Assembly: GCA_963809925.1 (NCBI GenBank)
Contig: CAWELH010000003.1
Span: forward strand, 496,001-560,000
DNA: 64,000 nt
Source of the DNA: DASQZK01 sp963809925
Lineage (GTDB): Bacteria > Bacteroidota > Bacteroidia > Bacteroidales > GCA-2748055
Direction: 5' to 3'
A program made the position numbers and the translations under genes. Shown one piece after another: positions 1 to 8,896 of the stretch (its first letter is position 1; every line of letters starts with the position of its first letter). The notes beneath the pieces are model-generated. The model saw only the letters and a program-made list of their open reading frames with translations. It was not told where the DNA came from and searched no databases.

Positions 1-1
1 T

Positions 2-787
2 TCAATACAGCAGTATAAAATCACTGCTATTCCCGGTAGGAGCTGTTTCAAAATAGGTTTTGAACTTTTCAATGGTACCGGAAACCTTCTTACTTTCTTT
101 TGTGAATGCGGGCGAAGGGCTGTTTGAATCATCTGGAAAATATAGCCTTCGCCGTTCGTAGGAATCAAAAACGCGAAGTATGGCATATTTTCCTTTATAG
201 GATCCCCTGTCTCCTTTAAGAAGGTACACATAGTACCCGTCAATATTATTCTGGAATGCAACATTCAGTTCCTCGGCTGCGAATGCTTCCAGTTTTTCTT
301 CTGCCCCGGCTTTGACTTCGGGAAAACATACAGATATTACCTCTCCGAGCTGGGGGTTGACCATTTTATCGTAACCTGTAACAATAAAATCAGTGTATTC
401 ATTTATATCTTCAACCAGTGGTTCCTCTGGGGCCTGAAACTTGAAACGGCTTAGTGCGGCATTCCATTTTGGATAATTTGTGATATCGGAAACCGGAAAA
501 TAGTAATCTCTCGTTTCTACATAATTGAAACCCCATATCATGTTGTATTTGCCAATCCTGTTTCCGCGGTCGCCTTTCATGATCCATGCACTGACGCCCT
601 TTGTGTGTTCACGGATATTGCGGCACCACTGGTTGTAATAGTTCTGAAAAACGATTTCATTGGTTTCCGGCCTGAGATCAAGCTCCCTGATGGCAATGAG
701 CTCAGGGAGATCCTGTGCAATGAGACCGGGGACGGCCAGGTTCGTTAAGAAGAAAAACAGAAATAACCATCTGACTGATTTTTTCAT
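2..787 (-). CDS. Secreted protein of two tandem repeat domains, function unknown
   Basis: The 261-residue protein begins with a cleavable signal peptide (hydrophobic residues 7-24, ending IAQ), so it is exported. The mature part is an internal duplication. Residues about 68-98 and 188-218 share the pattern KGDRG, then GKY, a W/V-F segment and a YFP end, spaced 120 residues apart. The two halves also end alike (TDFIVTGYD near 132 and SDFILLY at the C-terminus). I do not recognise a characterised family. The paired short alpha/beta domains would suit a dimeric ferredoxin-like barrel folded in one chain, but that is inference. The stop codon is at positions 2-4, so the gene is complete. It lies downstream of upp on the same strand, about 240 bp away. 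Confidence 0.75.
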   Translation of the reverse strand: MKKSVRWLFLFFFLTNLAVPGLIAQDLPELIAIRELDLRPETNEIVFQNYYNQWCRNIREHTKGVSAWIMKGDRGNRIGKYNMIWGFNYVETRDYYFPVSDITNYPKWNAALSRFKFQAPEEPLVEDINEYTDFIVTGYDKMVNPQLGEVISVCFPEVKAGAEEKLEAFAAEELNVAFQNNIDGYYVYLLKGDRGSYKGKYAILRVFDSYERRRLYFPDDSNSPSPAFTKESKKVSGTIEKFKTYFETAPTGNSSDFILLY

Positions 788-1030
788 GACTTCCGGGTTA
801 AAATTTCAGAATAACTTCAGATATTCTTTTCGCAAAAAGAAAGAACAGAGAACCTGTTTGCTGCTGGCTGACAAATTTGTTTTCCCCGTAACCGATACCA
901 TTGTAAAGGTAATTCTTCCATTGTCCAATGTCAAATTTCACAGCCTGTTTAGTGATATAAGGCGCAGGTCTGAAAAGGGAGTTCAAATAATCCGAAGGTA
1001 TGGTCCTTTTGGTAAATTGGGGACAATGCC

Positions 1031-1651
1031 TCAGCTGGTACCAAAAAGCCGGTCACCGGCATCACCCAGCCCAGGTACGATGTAGCCATGATCATTCAGC
1101 TTTTCGTCGAGGGCGGAAAGGTAAATATCCACATCCGGATGGTCGTCGGAGATGCGCCTGACACCTTCAGGGGCACCGACAATGCAAACCAGCCTGATTA
1201 CCCTGGCCCCTGCTTTCTTTACTTCACGAATGGCTTCACTGGCACTGCCACCGGTCGCAAGCATGGGATCCAAAACCATAACTATGGAATCGGAAAGGTG
1301 GGAGGGAAACCTGGAATAATAGGTAACAGGCTTCAACGATTTGGGATCACGGTACATCCCTATATGCCCCACCTTTGCAGTGGGTATCAGATTGGTAATT
1401 CCGTCAACCATGCCCAGGCCGGCCCGCAGAACCGGAACAAGCACGATATCAGCTGCCATCTCAAATGTTTGGCAGGTACCAACAGGAGTTTCAATTTTAA
1501 TGGTTTTCATCGGGAGGCGATGTGTGATTTCATAGACCATCAAACCCGCAATTTCATTCAGGTTCTGACGAAAATCCTTTGTTCCGGTCTCACGCCGCCG
1601 CATCTGGCTGAGCTTATGGATGATCAACGGGTGTTCAAGAAGGTTAAGCAT
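1031..1651 (-). CDS. upp: Uracil phosphoribosyltransferase
   Basis: This cytoplasmic pyrimidine-salvage enzyme converts uracil and PRPP to UMP. The PRPP-binding signature is the VLDPMLATGGSA segment. The uracil-binding C-terminal motif is GYIVPGLGDAGDR, and PVLRAGLGM is typical of the family. The length, about 206 residues, is normal. The reading frame can be extended two codons upstream to a TTG at 1657, but the ATG at 1651 (MLNLLEHP) is the more likely start. An antisense open frame across it is a shadow. Assignment by motif is secure. Confidence 0.95.
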   Translation of the reverse strand: MLNLLEHPLIIHKLSQMRRRETGTKDFRQNLNEIAGLMVYEITHRLPMKTIKIETPVGTCQTFEMAADIVLVPVLRAGLGMVDGITNLIPTAKVGHIGMYRDPKSLKPVTYYSRFPSHLSDSIVMVLDPMLATGGSASEAIREVKKAGARVIRLVCIVGAPEGVRRISDDHPDVDIYLSALDEKLNDHGYIVPGLGDAGDRLFGTS

Positions 1652-1919
1652 ACGCAAATCGTATCAGATGAATAGAAGGAGTAAAAGTACATGAATATAA
1701 CCCAAATTTTTATTCTCCAATATTCAATGAACCATCCGATAGGTGTAAGAGGACAAAAAATTTATATTGAAACCAGTCTTAAGATCATTGATTATGATCA
1801 TAATATACCGTAAATTACACTTTTACTATTCGATGAGGAAATCTGCTGAATCCTTTTATACCAAACCCTTCCGGCATTCGTTTGTTTCATAGACTTTAAA
1901 TATTATTATCAGGAAACTC

Positions 1920-2141
1920 ATGGCAACAAAAAAGACAAGCCCGAAAACAGGGGGCACTAAACCGAAAACAGCGCAGAAACCCAAATCAGCGCAGAAAACT
2001 AAGGCGACCTCCAAAGCACCTACACTTGAGGAGATCAGGAAGAAGGCAGAGGAGATTTACATCGACAGGGTTTCAAGGGGTGAACATGGAAGTGCTGAAG
2101 ATGACTGGATAAAAGCTGAAGAATTGCTTAAAGGTAAATAG
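1920..2141 (+). CDS. Small lysine-rich DUF2934-type protein
   Basis: The 73-residue protein has two parts. Residues 1-34 are a low-complexity Lys/Ala/Thr/Pro tail resembling histone H1-like nucleic-acid-binding tails. Residues 37-70 carry the DUF2934 pattern: helix EEIRKKAEEIY, then HGSAEDDWIKAEELL, where the DW and AE pairs are the family hallmark. The function of DUF2934 is unknown. The basic tail suggests DNA or RNA contact, which is inference. It converges on the patatin gene with only 12 bp between the stops. It stands alone, with about 270 bp of AT-rich sequence upstream. Confidence 0.75.
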   Translation: MATKKTSPKTGGTKPKTAQKPKSAQKTKATSKAPTLEEIRKKAEEIYIDRVSRGEHGSAEDDWIKAEELLKGK

Positions 2142-2153
2142 TCAAGCGGGATT

Positions 2154-3383
2154 TTATTCAGAAGTCTTCTTCCGGATGGCTTTATACTCTTCCCAGTTAA
2201 ATTTTTCAATGAAATCGAGTGCCTTCATGGCTCCAAGCCTGAACAATTGCACCTGATCTTCTTTAGGGATATTAAAATCAAGCCAGTTGAATTTTTTATC
2301 GGCATCAATGCGACAGATCAACCGGCTGAAATCCGGATTCTTTAGTAGGAAATCGTAATCGTAGATTTGTCGCATCGTGCTGACAATGGCCCCACTGAAA
2401 CCGAAGAGTTTGTCGGTTTTACTGTAGCTGTGCCTGTATGTGGAGAGACGCACGCCAAATGTAGGCTTACGCGGAGCTTTGTTTGAGGGACGATGAAAGA
2501 CGTTTATCGGAAAGTTGGAAAGCAGGCCGCCATCGACAAAGCGCACGGAATCAGGTACTTTACCCGAGTATTTTGCAAAACGGTCCCATTCTTGATCCAT
2601 AATTTTCCCCGCATTTGGAAGTCCGGTGACTTTCATCGGTTCGAAAAAGTAGGGGATGGACATCGAAGCTCTTACGAACCGACCGGGATGAACCAATGCA
2701 GGATTTTTCCAGTACAAAGCTGCCATCGCAGGAAATTCAACTTTTGTGTGTGTGGTGATTTCCGAACTGATAACGACCACTTCAGCCGTAAATTTATCAT
2801 CATTAGCTCCTGTAAACTTCAACCCTGAGGGAAGTTTGGTCCTCAACACCTCCAGCTCCCTTAAGGTTGAAACGCCTTCATTGTCCAGAATGCCCGTTAT
2901 CCAGTTTTCAAAAGCATCACCAGGGTTTAGCCCAAGCTTGTTTTTGAGCAATCTGAAAATTCTGAATGCCTTGAAAATAATTTCCCACGTAGTATTGCCC
3001 TTATTTTCAATGATATTCTTGATGAGTCGCCTGACAGGAGGAGGCCCGTCGACAAAATCAAACAGGCTGGTTTTTGTAATTGCATAGATGATTTTCTCAG
3101 AAACGGCCTCCCCGATAGGAGCCATCCCCGCCATCAGCATCGTATTGATGGCGCCGGCTGAAGTGCCTGCAAGGCTGAAAAAGCGGATACCAGCATGCTC
3201 GAGGATATACGTATATCCAAGCAGAGCGATGCCAAGTACAGCTCCACCTTCCTGGACGAGGTCCACATACTGATTGCCCTGGTCATCGGTTACATCGGAG
3301 AACACTTTCCCCTTTTCCTTGAGTTGAAGAGCTCGGCTGGTAAGCTTGATAATTTCCGGGTCATTCGTGAATTCAGTATACAT
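2154..3383 (-). CDS. Patatin-like phospholipase
   Basis: This is a serine acyl hydrolase of the patatin family, 409 residues. The glycine-rich oxyanion loop is EGGAVLG (45-51). The nucleophile elbow is GTSAG (73-77, Ser75), and the second member of the Ser-Asp dyad is D284 in VDGGLLSNFP. No signal peptide is evident, so a cytoplasmic or membrane-peripheral enzyme acting on phospholipid or lipid acyl chains is likely. The substrate is unknown. The start ATG at 3383 is the only good one ahead of the catalytic core. A short orphan reading frame (3466-3585) lies just upstream on the same strand. Confidence 0.88.
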   Translation of the reverse strand: MYTEFTNDPEIIKLTSRALQLKEKGKVFSDVTDDQGNQYVDLVQEGGAVLGIALLGYTYILEHAGIRFFSLAGTSAGAINTMLMAGMAPIGEAVSEKIIYAITKTSLFDFVDGPPPVRRLIKNIIENKGNTTWEIIFKAFRIFRLLKNKLGLNPGDAFENWITGILDNEGVSTLRELEVLRTKLPSGLKFTGANDDKFTAEVVVISSEITTHTKVEFPAMAALYWKNPALVHPGRFVRASMSIPYFFEPMKVTGLPNAGKIMDQEWDRFAKYSGKVPDSVRFVDGGLLSNFPINVFHRPSNKAPRKPTFGVRLSTYRHSYSKTDKLFGFSGAIVSTMRQIYDYDFLLKNPDFSRLICRIDADKKFNWLDFNIPKEDQVQLFRLGAMKALDFIEKFNWEEYKAIRKKTSE

Positions 3384-3465
3384 GGATGGCTCTTTAGCAT
3401 GAAAGTTTTACATTCGTTACGGTATGCTGGGTGACCGCAATTCCTGGCCAATAATGCTCCTGTGA

Positions 3466-3585
3466 TTATATTCCCTCCTCCATTATCTTCGGCATATACG
3501 TCTTCCTGATCTCCTCTATACTAACGATATCATTGTTTTTGTCATAGATCCTTATCACATCTACAGTTCCCTTCAACAGGAAAAG
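3466..3585 (-). pseudogene. Possible C-terminal gene remnant
   Basis: A stop-to-stop frame of 39 codons on the minus strand reads like real protein: VDVIRIYDKNNDIVSIEEI, then RKTYMPKIMEEGI and TAA. It has no ATG, and an in-frame stop sits immediately upstream at 3586-3588. I read it as the tail of a decayed gene between the 93-residue protein and the patatin gene. It is too short to assign, and chance coding-like composition cannot be excluded. Confidence 0.25.
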
Positions 3586-3632
3586 TTACAAAAATGCGAT
3601 TTGATTTCAAAGAGTATTGGACATACCTATCG

Positions 3633-3914
3633 TCAGTTTCTTATCCTGGTTTTGGACAGTGCTTTTGTTTTTTTTGTGTCGGAGAGGGCATTGTAGGCAT
3701 CCACGATAATGCCCTTTTCTCCGGTATCCGATTCCAGGGCATACAATACAGACGAGTCCGCTGGATTTGTCATTCCCTCAAACCGGTATGATTCTACGAT
3801 ACTGTATTTCCCATCCTTTGCATTGATGATGTTATCCGTCAGATCCATCACATATCCTCTTTCCTTCAGGCCATTCATAGCCTCCGAAAGGGTTTCATAA
3901 TCGTACCTGATCAT
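3633..3914 (-). CDS. Small conserved Bacteroidota protein (often mislabelled PRPP synthetase)
   Basis: With the start at 3914 (MIRYDYETLSEAMNGL) the protein has about 93 residues. A longer version from ATG 3980 adds 22 residues. It matches a small Bacteroidota family I recall as beginning YxTLSEAIxxLKxxGY, with a middle YRFEGxxxPxDxSVLYAxxS and a GxxVDAYG-like end. All of these are visible here (YRFEGMTNPADSSVLYAL, KGIIVDAY). Databases often call this family phosphoribosylpyrophosphate synthetase, but it is far too short and lacks any PRPP loop. Its function is unknown. It is cytoplasmic by sequence. Confidence 0.7.
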   Translation of the reverse strand: MIRYDYETLSEAMNGLKERGYVMDLTDNIINAKDGKYSIVESYRFEGMTNPADSSVLYALESDTGEKGIIVDAYNALSDTKKTKALSKTRIRN

Positions 3915-3980
3915 GGCTGAATTATTAAGTTTTTTATTGTATAAGTCCGCAAGTATTACTGATACCCCCTGAGATTCCAT

Positions 3981-4326
3981 GTTGAACAGTGAAACGGTTT
4001 TATCTCAGAATAAGCCTGTTCCGTTCTTTATTAAACAACACCTGCATTGCTTTGTTTCAGCGCCAGGATACGGATTGAAAATTCATAGATGAATATGGTA
4101 TTTCAGGTAGTAATCATCCGGGAATGCTACAATTATCAGATGGACAGTTTGAAGGATTCTTGACATTCATGAATGCACACGCTGCAGTTTTCATGAGCCT
4201 CAGACATTTGGCAAAGGAAGATTTACATGGTACGGCAATGTATCCTTGCATATTGATTCAGGATCGGTTAACTTATGTCAAAATTTCAGAGACCAATTAT
4301 CCTATAAAACTAAAACTAAGACACCA
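3981..4326. other. Intergenic region without recognised gene
   Basis: This divergent spacer lies between the small minus-strand protein and the DUF1080 lipoprotein. A 68-codon plus-strand frame in it has no coding character and overlaps the next start. I see no repeat, RNA gene or clear promoter box. Confidence 0.5.
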
Positions 4327-5082
4327 ATGAAGAAACTACGACAGCTTTTTTTTCTGACAATCATGTTGGCAGGTACACCGCTTTTTTATCAGTGTACCGA
4401 TAAAAGTGATAAATTCCCTGATGATTTTGTATCCCTTTTTAACGGACAGGATTTTACGAACTGGATGGTGCCCGAGGGTGATAATGGTCACTGGAAAATT
4501 GCCGACGGTGTGATCGACTACGATGCCATGAGTGAGGCGGTAAAGGACAGGAGCCTTTGGACAGAAAAGAGTTACAAGGATTTTATCCTTTATGTCGACT
4601 GGCGCATCAAGGAAACTCCGTACAATAATCCCCGTGTTCCGATCATTCTTCCCAGTGGCCTGCATAAAAAAGATGCAAATGGTGAAGAGATCCATATGAT
4701 AGTTCCTGATTCGGATTCCGGCATTTTACTACGTGGTGAGGCAAAGTCACAGGTTAACATTTGGTGTTGGCCTATTGGTTCCGGTGAAGTGTATGGTTAC
4801 CGTATGGATGAAAAGATGCCCGCTGAAGTCAGGAAGGCGGTAACACCGGTGTACAATGCTGATCACAATATCGGGGAGTGGAACACCTATAAAATCAGGG
4901 TGAAGGGAAATCACCTTACCGTTGAACTAAACGGCCATATAGTTATTGAGGATGCTGAATTACCCGGAATGCCTGAATCGGGTCCCATCGGATTGCAACA
5001 TCACGGGGACAAGATGAATGGCGATTGGGTTAGCCCGCCGGCATTGGTGCAGTTCAGGAATATTTATGTCAAGGAATTGTAG
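4327..5082 (+). CDS. DUF1080 (3-keto-disaccharide hydrolase-type) exported lipoprotein
   Basis: The start is the ATG at 4327, which places a signal sequence at the N-terminus (MKKLRQLFFLTIM) followed by a Cys near residue 23, a relaxed lipobox. The body is the jelly-roll DUF1080 fold: FVSLFNGQDFTNWMV, SGILLRGEAKSQVNIW, GEWNTYKIRVKGNHLTVELNG and GPIGLQHHG. DUF1080 enzymes hydrolyse 3-keto-glycosides made by oxidoreductases. A periplasmic or surface location is inferred from the signal. The next gene on the same strand is an exported Gfo/Idh/MocA oxidoreductase, a plausible partner. The 427 bp between them is occupied by repeat copy A. Confidence 0.88.
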   Translation: MKKLRQLFFLTIMLAGTPLFYQCTDKSDKFPDDFVSLFNGQDFTNWMVPEGDNGHWKIADGVIDYDAMSEAVKDRSLWTEKSYKDFILYVDWRIKETPYNNPRVPIILPSGLHKKDANGEEIHMIVPDSDSGILLRGEAKSQVNIWCWPIGSGEVYGYRMDEKMPAEVRKAVTPVYNADHNIGEWNTYKIRVKGNHLTVELNGHIVIEDAELPGMPESGPIGLQHHGDKMNGDWVSPPALVQFRNIYVKEL

Positions 5083-5289
5083 GGAGTGTTGAGGTGATGG
5101 AGTGATGGAGGGAAAGCGAAGATAAGGGAAATTGAAGGATGTTGATCGAGTTGTAGGCAGCAATGCATTGCCTCCGCAGATGGCAGTGAGCGATAGAAAA
5201 TGTAAAGCCGGTTTCAAACGGAACTTCATAGAATGTGCGCCATACAGGAGTGTGCGTGGGGTATCCCCTTTCAGGAGCCGGGGGTAGCG

Positions 5290-5502
5290 GGAGGGATAGT
5301 TAAGGAGTTGGGAAGTTAGGGAGTTAGGTGGCTCGTAGAACCGATTCTTCCATGCCGGAGACATATAATTATACTAGCCATGATTAAGCCCATGGATCGG
5401 TAGAGGTTTTTTAGAGCATTCTTTTATTCACCAAACTGCGTCTACCGAAGCTCCAGCGTAGGTAGATCACTAAATCACTAAATCACTAAATCACTAAATA
5501 AT
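5290..5502 (-). repeat. Composite dispersed repeat, copy A (minus orientation)
   Basis: Read on the minus strand, this is in order: four TTTAGTGA octamers (about 5469-5502), one 31-bp GC-rich unit (5431-5461), a core with GATCCATGGGC and ATCATGGCTAG (about 5340-5400), a CTCCGGCATGGAAGAA box, a GTTCTACGA box, and CTAACTCC-type octamers (about 5290-5330). The same order recurs at 7.1, 20.9-21.35 and 21.77-22.0 kb. It fills most of the gap between the DUF1080 and oxidoreductase genes. Confidence 0.7.
5431..5461 (-). repeat. Single copy of the 31-bp GC-rich unit
   Basis: The minus strand reads CTACGCTGGAGCTTCGGTAG and then ACGCAGTTTGG. It differs at a few positions from the eight tandem units at 20941-21188. 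As in the array, it is flanked by TTTAGTGA octamers. Confidence 0.7.
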
Positions 5503-5509
5503 AATAGTC

Positions 5510-7006
5510 GTGACAAAAATCAACCGACGCCAGTTTGTTGGCACAACAGCAAAAGCAGCAGCCTTCTCCATTGTTCCTGCTCGTGTGCTAGGAGGGAGAG
5601 GGAGAATTGCCCCCAGTGATAAAATCAACATCGCATGTATTGGGAATGGCACTCAGGGGACCAGGGTAATGCTTGAGCTCCTGAAATATCCTGAATTGCA
5701 GATCATTGCTGTAGCTGATCCGGTAAAGCAGGATGACCGTTACCTGAACTGGGGTAAAAATGAACTCCGCGACATGATTAGAAAGTCCATCGATGAGCCA
5801 TCCTGGGATGGAGGGGTGGAAGGATGCCGTGCAGGCCGTGAACCCGCCCGGAAGATCGTGGATACATGGTATGGGAAACAGAAAGGATACTCAGAGTTTA
5901 AGGGATGCAAGGCATTTGAGGATTACCGTGAAATGCTGGAAACACTGCAGGATCTCGATGGCGTGGTTACCGGGACGACCGACCATCAGCATGCCCAGGT
6001 GTCGGTAAGAGCGATGGAAAAAGGAAAACATGTTTTGTGCCAGAAACCCATGACCAACTCGGTCCACGAGGCTCGTGTTATGGCTGAAGCCGCAAGAAAA
6101 ACCGGTGTGGCGACGCAGGTGCTGACTGCAAATTCCTCCTCGGCGGATACCGATGCACTTTGCGAAATGATCTGGAGCGGGATCATTGGTCCGGTCCGGG
6201 AAGTTCATAACTGGTCCACCCGGCCTGTTTGGCCTTCAGGATTTACAGCCCTTCCTGGAGAAGAAGCGATACCGGAAGGCTTCAACTGGGATCTGTGGCT
6301 CGGTCCAAGGGAATACCGGCCATTCAGCTACAAGTATGCCCATACTGTCTTCAGAAGCTGGTACGACTTCGGAACCGGTGCAATCGGTGATATGGGCTGC
6401 TATTCCTTTGATGTGATTTTCAGGGCGCTGAAGCTGGGTTTCCCTGAGACAGTACAAGCGAGTGCATCAAGTTATTGCGATGTAGTTAATGATATCCCTA
6501 CCCATCTTGACAACAGCATCGCTCACCCACGGGCGATGACGGCTCATTTTACATTCCCCGCCAGGAATGAAATGGTACCTGTACAGCTCTTCTGGTACGA
6601 TGGTGGTCTGAAACCACTACTTCCGGAGGAATTGGAGACAGATGGGATTGATTTGCCATCAGAAGGTATGCTTTTCGTTGGTGACAACGGGAAGATTCTG
6701 GCGGAATTCCATGGCGGAAATCCACACCTGATCCCTGAATCGGCACAGCATTCATTTCATGCACCGGCCCCCCGTATTGAGCGGTCAGACGGGCATATCA
6801 GCGACTGGATACAGGCGTGCAGGGGTGGTAAGCCGGGTCGGGCAAATTTTGAGTTCGCCGATCCTGTGACAGAGACACTTAATCTCGCCATCATTGCGAT
6901 GCGTTGCCGGAAAAAGCTGCATTACGATCACCTTGCCATGAAAACCAATCAGGAAGAAGCGAACCGGCTCATTGTTCCTTTTTATCGTGAAGGCTATGTC
7001 TTATAG
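5510..7006 (+). CDS. Tat-exported Gfo/Idh/MocA family oxidoreductase
   Basis: The 498-residue protein starts at GTG 5510; no ATG precedes the signal. Residues 1-29 form a twin-arginine signal (NRRQFVGTTAKAAAFS), so the enzyme is exported folded with its cofactor. The Rossmann nucleotide site is IACIGNGTQG near residues 42-51. The family's catalytic-loop lysine is in CQKPMT. Relatives oxidise or reduce sugars with bound NAD(P). With the DUF1080 lipoprotein just upstream, an oxidise-then-hydrolyse 3-keto-glycoside route in the periplasm is plausible (inference). The gene follows repeat copy A directly: the octamers end about 8 bp before the start codon. Confidence 0.9.
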   Translation: MTKINRRQFVGTTAKAAAFSIVPARVLGGRGRIAPSDKINIACIGNGTQGTRVMLELLKYPELQIIAVADPVKQDDRYLNWGKNELRDMIRKSIDEPSWDGGVEGCRAGREPARKIVDTWYGKQKGYSEFKGCKAFEDYREMLETLQDLDGVVTGTTDHQHAQVSVRAMEKGKHVLCQKPMTNSVHEARVMAEAARKTGVATQVLTANSSSADTDALCEMIWSGIIGPVREVHNWSTRPVWPSGFTALPGEEAIPEGFNWDLWLGPREYRPFSYKYAHTVFRSWYDFGTGAIGDMGCYSFDVIFRALKLGFPETVQASASSYCDVVNDIPTHLDNSIAHPRAMTAHFTFPARNEMVPVQLFWYDGGLKPLLPEELETDGIDLPSEGMLFVGDNGKILAEFHGGNPHLIPESAQHSFHAPAPRIERSDGHISDWIQACRGGKPGRANFEFADPVTETLNLAIIAMRCRKKLHYDHLAMKTNQEEANRLIVPFYREGYVL

Positions 7007-7090
7007 CGAAGGAAAATCACCTGTAATTTTATAAGTCACTATTTATCAGGTAAATAATCATATACTGAAAAACCCTTGATCTGTTAAATT

Positions 7091-7236
7091 TGTGAATTGA
7101 AGAGTGATTTTAAGAACAACTGCCAATACGTAGACTTGATCATGGCTACTATAATTATATACCTCCTGCATGGAAGAAATATTTTTGTAAACTCCTTCAA
7201 CTCATTCACCCCCACTCACCTTCTCACCTTCTCACC
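7091..7236 (+). repeat. Composite dispersed repeat, copy B
   Basis: It carries GTGAATTGAAGAGTGATTTT, then AAGAAC, TTGATCATGGCTACTATAAT, CCTCCTGCATGGAAGAA, TTTTTGTAAAC and a run of CACCTTCT octamers ending 2 bp before the stop of the PD40 gene. It lacks the 31-bp unit. The CATGGCTACTATAATTATAT stretch matches copy A almost base for base. It separates two convergent genes. Confidence 0.6.
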
Positions 7237-7238
7237 AG

Positions 7239-8873
7239 CTACCTGAAGTACTTCGTATCCACCGACCTCTGCCCGTCAACAAACACCACAACAAAGGCCT
7301 GAGGAAATCCATTCAGCCTGCATGCATCCTGCAGAGCTTTTGCAGGTGGCAGTGTGTTGTAGTCTCCAACACACTGGCGGTAAGCTCCTTTGTAGAAATA
7401 CTGGAAGGTTTTATATGACTTGCCGTCAACGGTGATCGTATAGCTGTTCTTAGATTTTGTGCTGGATGCAAACTGTACGCGGTAGACAACCTTTGGCCCG
7501 GTTTGGGGTTGCGGGATAACCGCTGGCTTTGGTTTGGCAGAAGGGGGAGCTTTTACATTTGTAGGTTTGCTCACAGATTTGGAATCGACTGTATCTGATT
7601 TTTGAGATTTATTAAGAGTCGGTATCGGTGCTTTTGGCTGCACTGTTTTTGTAGCAGTTTTCAGTTGCTTACCCGCTGGCAGAGGAGTTTTTTTAATGTC
7701 TCCGGTTTGTACTGTCCTACGGGTTTTTTCTTTTTCTGCCACGATGGTGTTTGATGTTTCAGCTGTTTTTTCCTGATGGATTTCCAGTCCTTTAGCAGGT
7801 TCCTTTTGTTCAGCCTGAAGGACCTTTTCCTGCCCGCTCTCCTTTCCGGACAAGGCAAGATTAAAAAGGGCGGCTGATAGTCCGGTTGCTTCGCGTGAAG
7901 ATTTTGTTTCTTCGATAGTGATTTTATAAAGCTGCATGTGATGCGTCTCTCCCTTCTGTCGTACCGTGTAGAATCCGACACGATCGGTGGCATTCCGTAT
8001 AGTAAACGCCACTTCATCGGCAGATGTGTTTATACGGTCGGAAAGATTTTCCGGGCCGTCCCATGATTTGCCATTGAAGTGGCAGATAAAGATATCATAC
8101 CCACCAAATCCTGGTTGGCCATCGGAAGAATAATATAAATTGTTTTCTCTATCGAGGAAGGGGAACATTTCATTGTGACTGGTATTTATTTTCGATCCAA
8201 GGCTCTCGGGCTCAATCCACTTTCCATTTGCCAGGGTTGTGAAATATAGATCCATGTCCCCTCCGGCTTGTTTTCGGTCGGACGCAAAAATCAAAAATCG
8301 TCCGGTTGCCGATAATGCCGGATGGGTATATCTCGACCCTTCAGTGCAGAAGGCGAGAGGCTGATCCCCCCATGACCATCCACCGCTGTCGCTGGCGGAA
8401 GAATATGAATCGGCTTCATAAATTTTTTCAAGGCCATCTGATTTACTGATTTTTGTAAAGTACATCATCTTCCCGTCATTGCTGAAGGTAACTGCGTCAC
8501 AAGGAAAAGAAAACGGGGAGGTGGATAAGGGAGAAAATTTATAGTGAGTTCCGGTGACAGAGTCTTCAATAGTCGCAAAATAAGCTTCAATATTTCCAAA
8601 GGACAGATGGCCCGGGGACATCCTTTGCTCATTTTTGGAAGGAGAAAGAAAAAGGACATTGCCTTGATAAAAACTGACGCCTAAGGATGGAGGAATGATT
8701 TGCAAATCGAAAGAATCTATATCAATTTTTACGCTCACAGGGGTGAGTGAGTCGGAGATTGCCTTTTGAGTTACGGTCATCAAATCAACCGGGGTTGTAA
8801 TAACATCCTTCGCCTGCGCCTGGAGACTTATGGCGGAAAATAATGCCAGGATAAATGTGAGAACTGCTTTCAT
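7239..8873 (-). CDS. Exported PD40 beta-propeller protein with SPOR-like C-terminus
   Basis: The 544-residue protein has a signal peptide (1-20, LQAQA). Residues about 60-330 hold PD40/WD40-like propeller blades, for example VTFSNDGKMMYFTK, GGDMDLYFTT and NLYYSSDGQPGFGGYDIF. A low-complexity Lys/Pro/Thr linker covers about 340-455. The C-terminal domain (YRVQFASSTKSKNSY to the end) resembles the SPOR-like, possibly peptidoglycan-binding, domains of Bacteroidota envelope proteins. PD40 proteins with peptidoglycan-binding tails accompany PorP/SprF proteins in gliding and T9SS-related operons. The PorP-like gene lies 23 bp upstream on the same strand, so the two are probably co-transcribed and act together at the outer membrane. 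Confidence 0.82.
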   Translation of the reverse strand: MKAVLTFILALFSAISLQAQAKDVITTPVDLMTVTQKAISDSLTPVSVKIDIDSFDLQIIPPSLGVSFYQGNVLFLSPSKNEQRMSPGHLSFGNIEAYFATIEDSVTGTHYKFSPLSTSPFSFPCDAVTFSNDGKMMYFTKISKSDGLEKIYEADSYSSASDSGGWSWGDQPLAFCTEGSRYTHPALSATGRFLIFASDRKQAGGDMDLYFTTLANGKWIEPESLGSKINTSHNEMFPFLDRENNLYYSSDGQPGFGGYDIFICHFNGKSWDGPENLSDRINTSADEVAFTIRNATDRVGFYTVRQKGETHHMQLYKITIEETKSSREATGLSAALFNLALSGKESGQEKVLQAEQKEPAKGLEIHQEKTAETSNTIVAEKEKTRRTVQTGDIKKTPLPAGKQLKTATKTVQPKAPIPTLNKSQKSDTVDSKSVSKPTNVKAPPSAKPKPAVIPQPQTGPKVVYRVQFASSTKSKNSYTITVDGKSYKTFQYFYKGAYRQCVGDYNTLPPAKALQDACRLNGFPQAFVVVFVDGQRSVDTKYFR

Positions 8874-8896
8874 AATTCAGTGGTGTATGACAAATT

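Noticed and set aside
660..1085. 141-codon plus-strand frame, and the 62-codon minus frame at 798-986
   Set aside because: Both lack coding character and overlap the gap between upp and the duplicated-domain gene; no motif or signal.
1088..1675. 195-codon plus-strand frame
   Set aside because: Antisense shadow of upp, which has complete catalytic motifs.
4124..4330. 68-codon plus-strand frame
   Set aside because: It overlaps the DUF1080 start and has no recognisable domain or leader.
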